Below, in pieces: positions 63,575-64,000 of a DNA stretch of 64,000 nucleotides (position 1 is its first letter; every line of letters starts with the position of its first letter). A model generated the notes under the pieces. The model saw nothing but the letters and a program-made list of their open reading frames with translations, had not been told where the DNA came from and made no database searches. Source of the stretch: Phyllobacterium sp. 21LDTY02-6 (GTDB taxonomy: Bacteria; Pseudomonadota; Alphaproteobacteria; Rhizobiales; Rhizobiaceae); the NCBI RefSeq assembly GCF_023554255.2, contig NZ_JAMJWD020000001.1:372001-436000 (forward strand). The letters run 5' to 3'. The position numbers and the translations under genes are program-made.

Positions 63575-63679
63575 GAAAAATCGTCCGTGGCCAATCGAGG
63601 AATGCGTAGGGATTGTGCCATACAGATGCTTGATTATGTTTAATAGATCGTGAGCGCAGCTTCGACATCGGCAAGTTCT

Positions 63680-64000
63680 TTATTGCTTGTCCTGTTGTTG
63701 CAGGCGGCGCAGCAACGCGATCCAGGCAAAGCCGCGATAGAGACGCTGCTCGCCGAGTGTGCAGCCATGCTTCGATGCGACGGACCGGGCGACTTCGAAG
63801 AGATCGTTGCGCGGGCTGACATGGTACCAGCCGAGCCAGGTATAGAGCGCTTGCCTCGCAATGGCCGGAAGGTCGCGCAGATCGCCGAAATCGACGATGT
63901 GCAGCGAGCCGGAAGGGCTGAGATGGCTCACCGCCTCCTCGACCACGTCGCGCCATTGCGGGATCATCGAAACCGCATAGGAGATGAAGATGCGGTCGAA
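63680..64000 (-). CDS. SAM-dependent methyltransferase, C-terminal part, BtaB-like (runs off right edge)
   Basis: The frame is open to the right end, so only the last 106 residues are seen. FDRIFISYAVSMIPQWRDVVEEAV, SGSLHIVDFGDLRDLP, ALYTWLGWYHVSPRNDLFEVA and RGFAWIALLRR correspond to the C-terminal half of a class I methyltransferase and resemble BtaB, which adds the three methyl groups of the betaine lipid DGTS under phosphate limitation. The expected BtaA partner would lie outside the window. SAM motif I is not visible, so the identity is moderate. Confidence 0.65.
   Translation of the reverse strand, partial: FDRIFISYAVSMIPQWRDVVEEAVSHLSPSGSLHIVDFGDLRDLPAIARQALYTWLGWYHVSPRNDLFEVARSVASKHGCTLGEQRLYRGFAWIALLRRLQQQDKQ

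Overview
The window looks like chromosomal DNA of an alphaproteobacterium of the order Hyphomicrobiales (Rhizobiales). It is GC-rich, has a very high density of ABC transporters, and carries typical rhizobial neighbourhoods: nagK/gntR/SIS/nagA facing murQ plus a sugar ABC system, ugpBAEC, an ArsR-methyltransferase next to metF, bluB, and a BtaB-like methyltransferase. I saw no rRNA, tRNA, CRISPR array, transposase or phage gene.

Layout. 1-770 is an edge region with an AT-richer open frame running off the left end and one copy of a ~390-bp dispersed repeat. 1163-9287 (minus) is an eight-gene, mostly ATGA-coupled operon: a betaine-type ABC importer (binding protein, two permeases, CBS-ATPase), two LLM flavin monooxygenases, an ornithine-cyclodeaminase-family enzyme and an aromatic-amino-acid-lyase homologue. 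9.5-12.3 kb holds an orphan HigA-like gene, a membrane protein, a METTL20-like methyltransferase, three tiny genes and a GC-rich degenerate repeat block. An orphan NtrY-type kinase follows (12.5-14.7 kb), then an Afu/Fbp-type ABC importer with an inositol-monophosphatase-family enzyme (14.9-20.1 kb), a membrane-thioesterase fusion and a GGDEF/EAL protein (20.3-24.5 kb), an ArsR/OYE divergon, metNIQ (26.5-29.1 kb), ugpBAEC with a candidate Pho box (29.2-33.5 kb), pncA, and the amino-sugar locus (34.2-44.5 kb). 44.6-52.0 kb has an aldo/keto reductase, UDP-glucose dehydrogenase, a LABN/GT2 pair and a hydrolase/CoA-transferase/TPP-enzyme operon. 52.0-53.2 kb is a repeat-rich intergenic stretch with the second, inverted copy of the 390-bp repeat. 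53.2-64.0 kb holds ettA, a MOSC protein, bluB, a DUF2293-like gene, a sahR-like regulator with metF, a 29-codon gene, an EamA transporter, a PLP decarboxylase, two peptidoglycan hydrolases and a partial BtaB-like gene.

The most interesting system is the 1163-9287 operon. Its lyase has the fold signature of histidine ammonia-lyase but lacks the serine of the Ala-Ser-Gly triad that forms the MIO cofactor, and the conserved QDPY tyrosine is leucine. With an OpuC/EgtU-type importer for trimethylammonium compounds and two monooxygenases of the NtaA/DszA type, the simplest hypothesis is uptake and breakdown of ergothioneine or a related histidine betaine. That is inference from family knowledge and has not been tested here.

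The amino-sugar locus reads as uptake and breakdown of GlcNAc- and MurNAc-containing sugars: ABC uptake, NagK phosphorylation, MurQ ether cleavage, NagA deacetylation and a SIS-type deaminase. Several binding-protein genes are followed by perfect hairpins before the permease gene, a layout expected to raise binding-protein mRNA relative to the rest of the operon.
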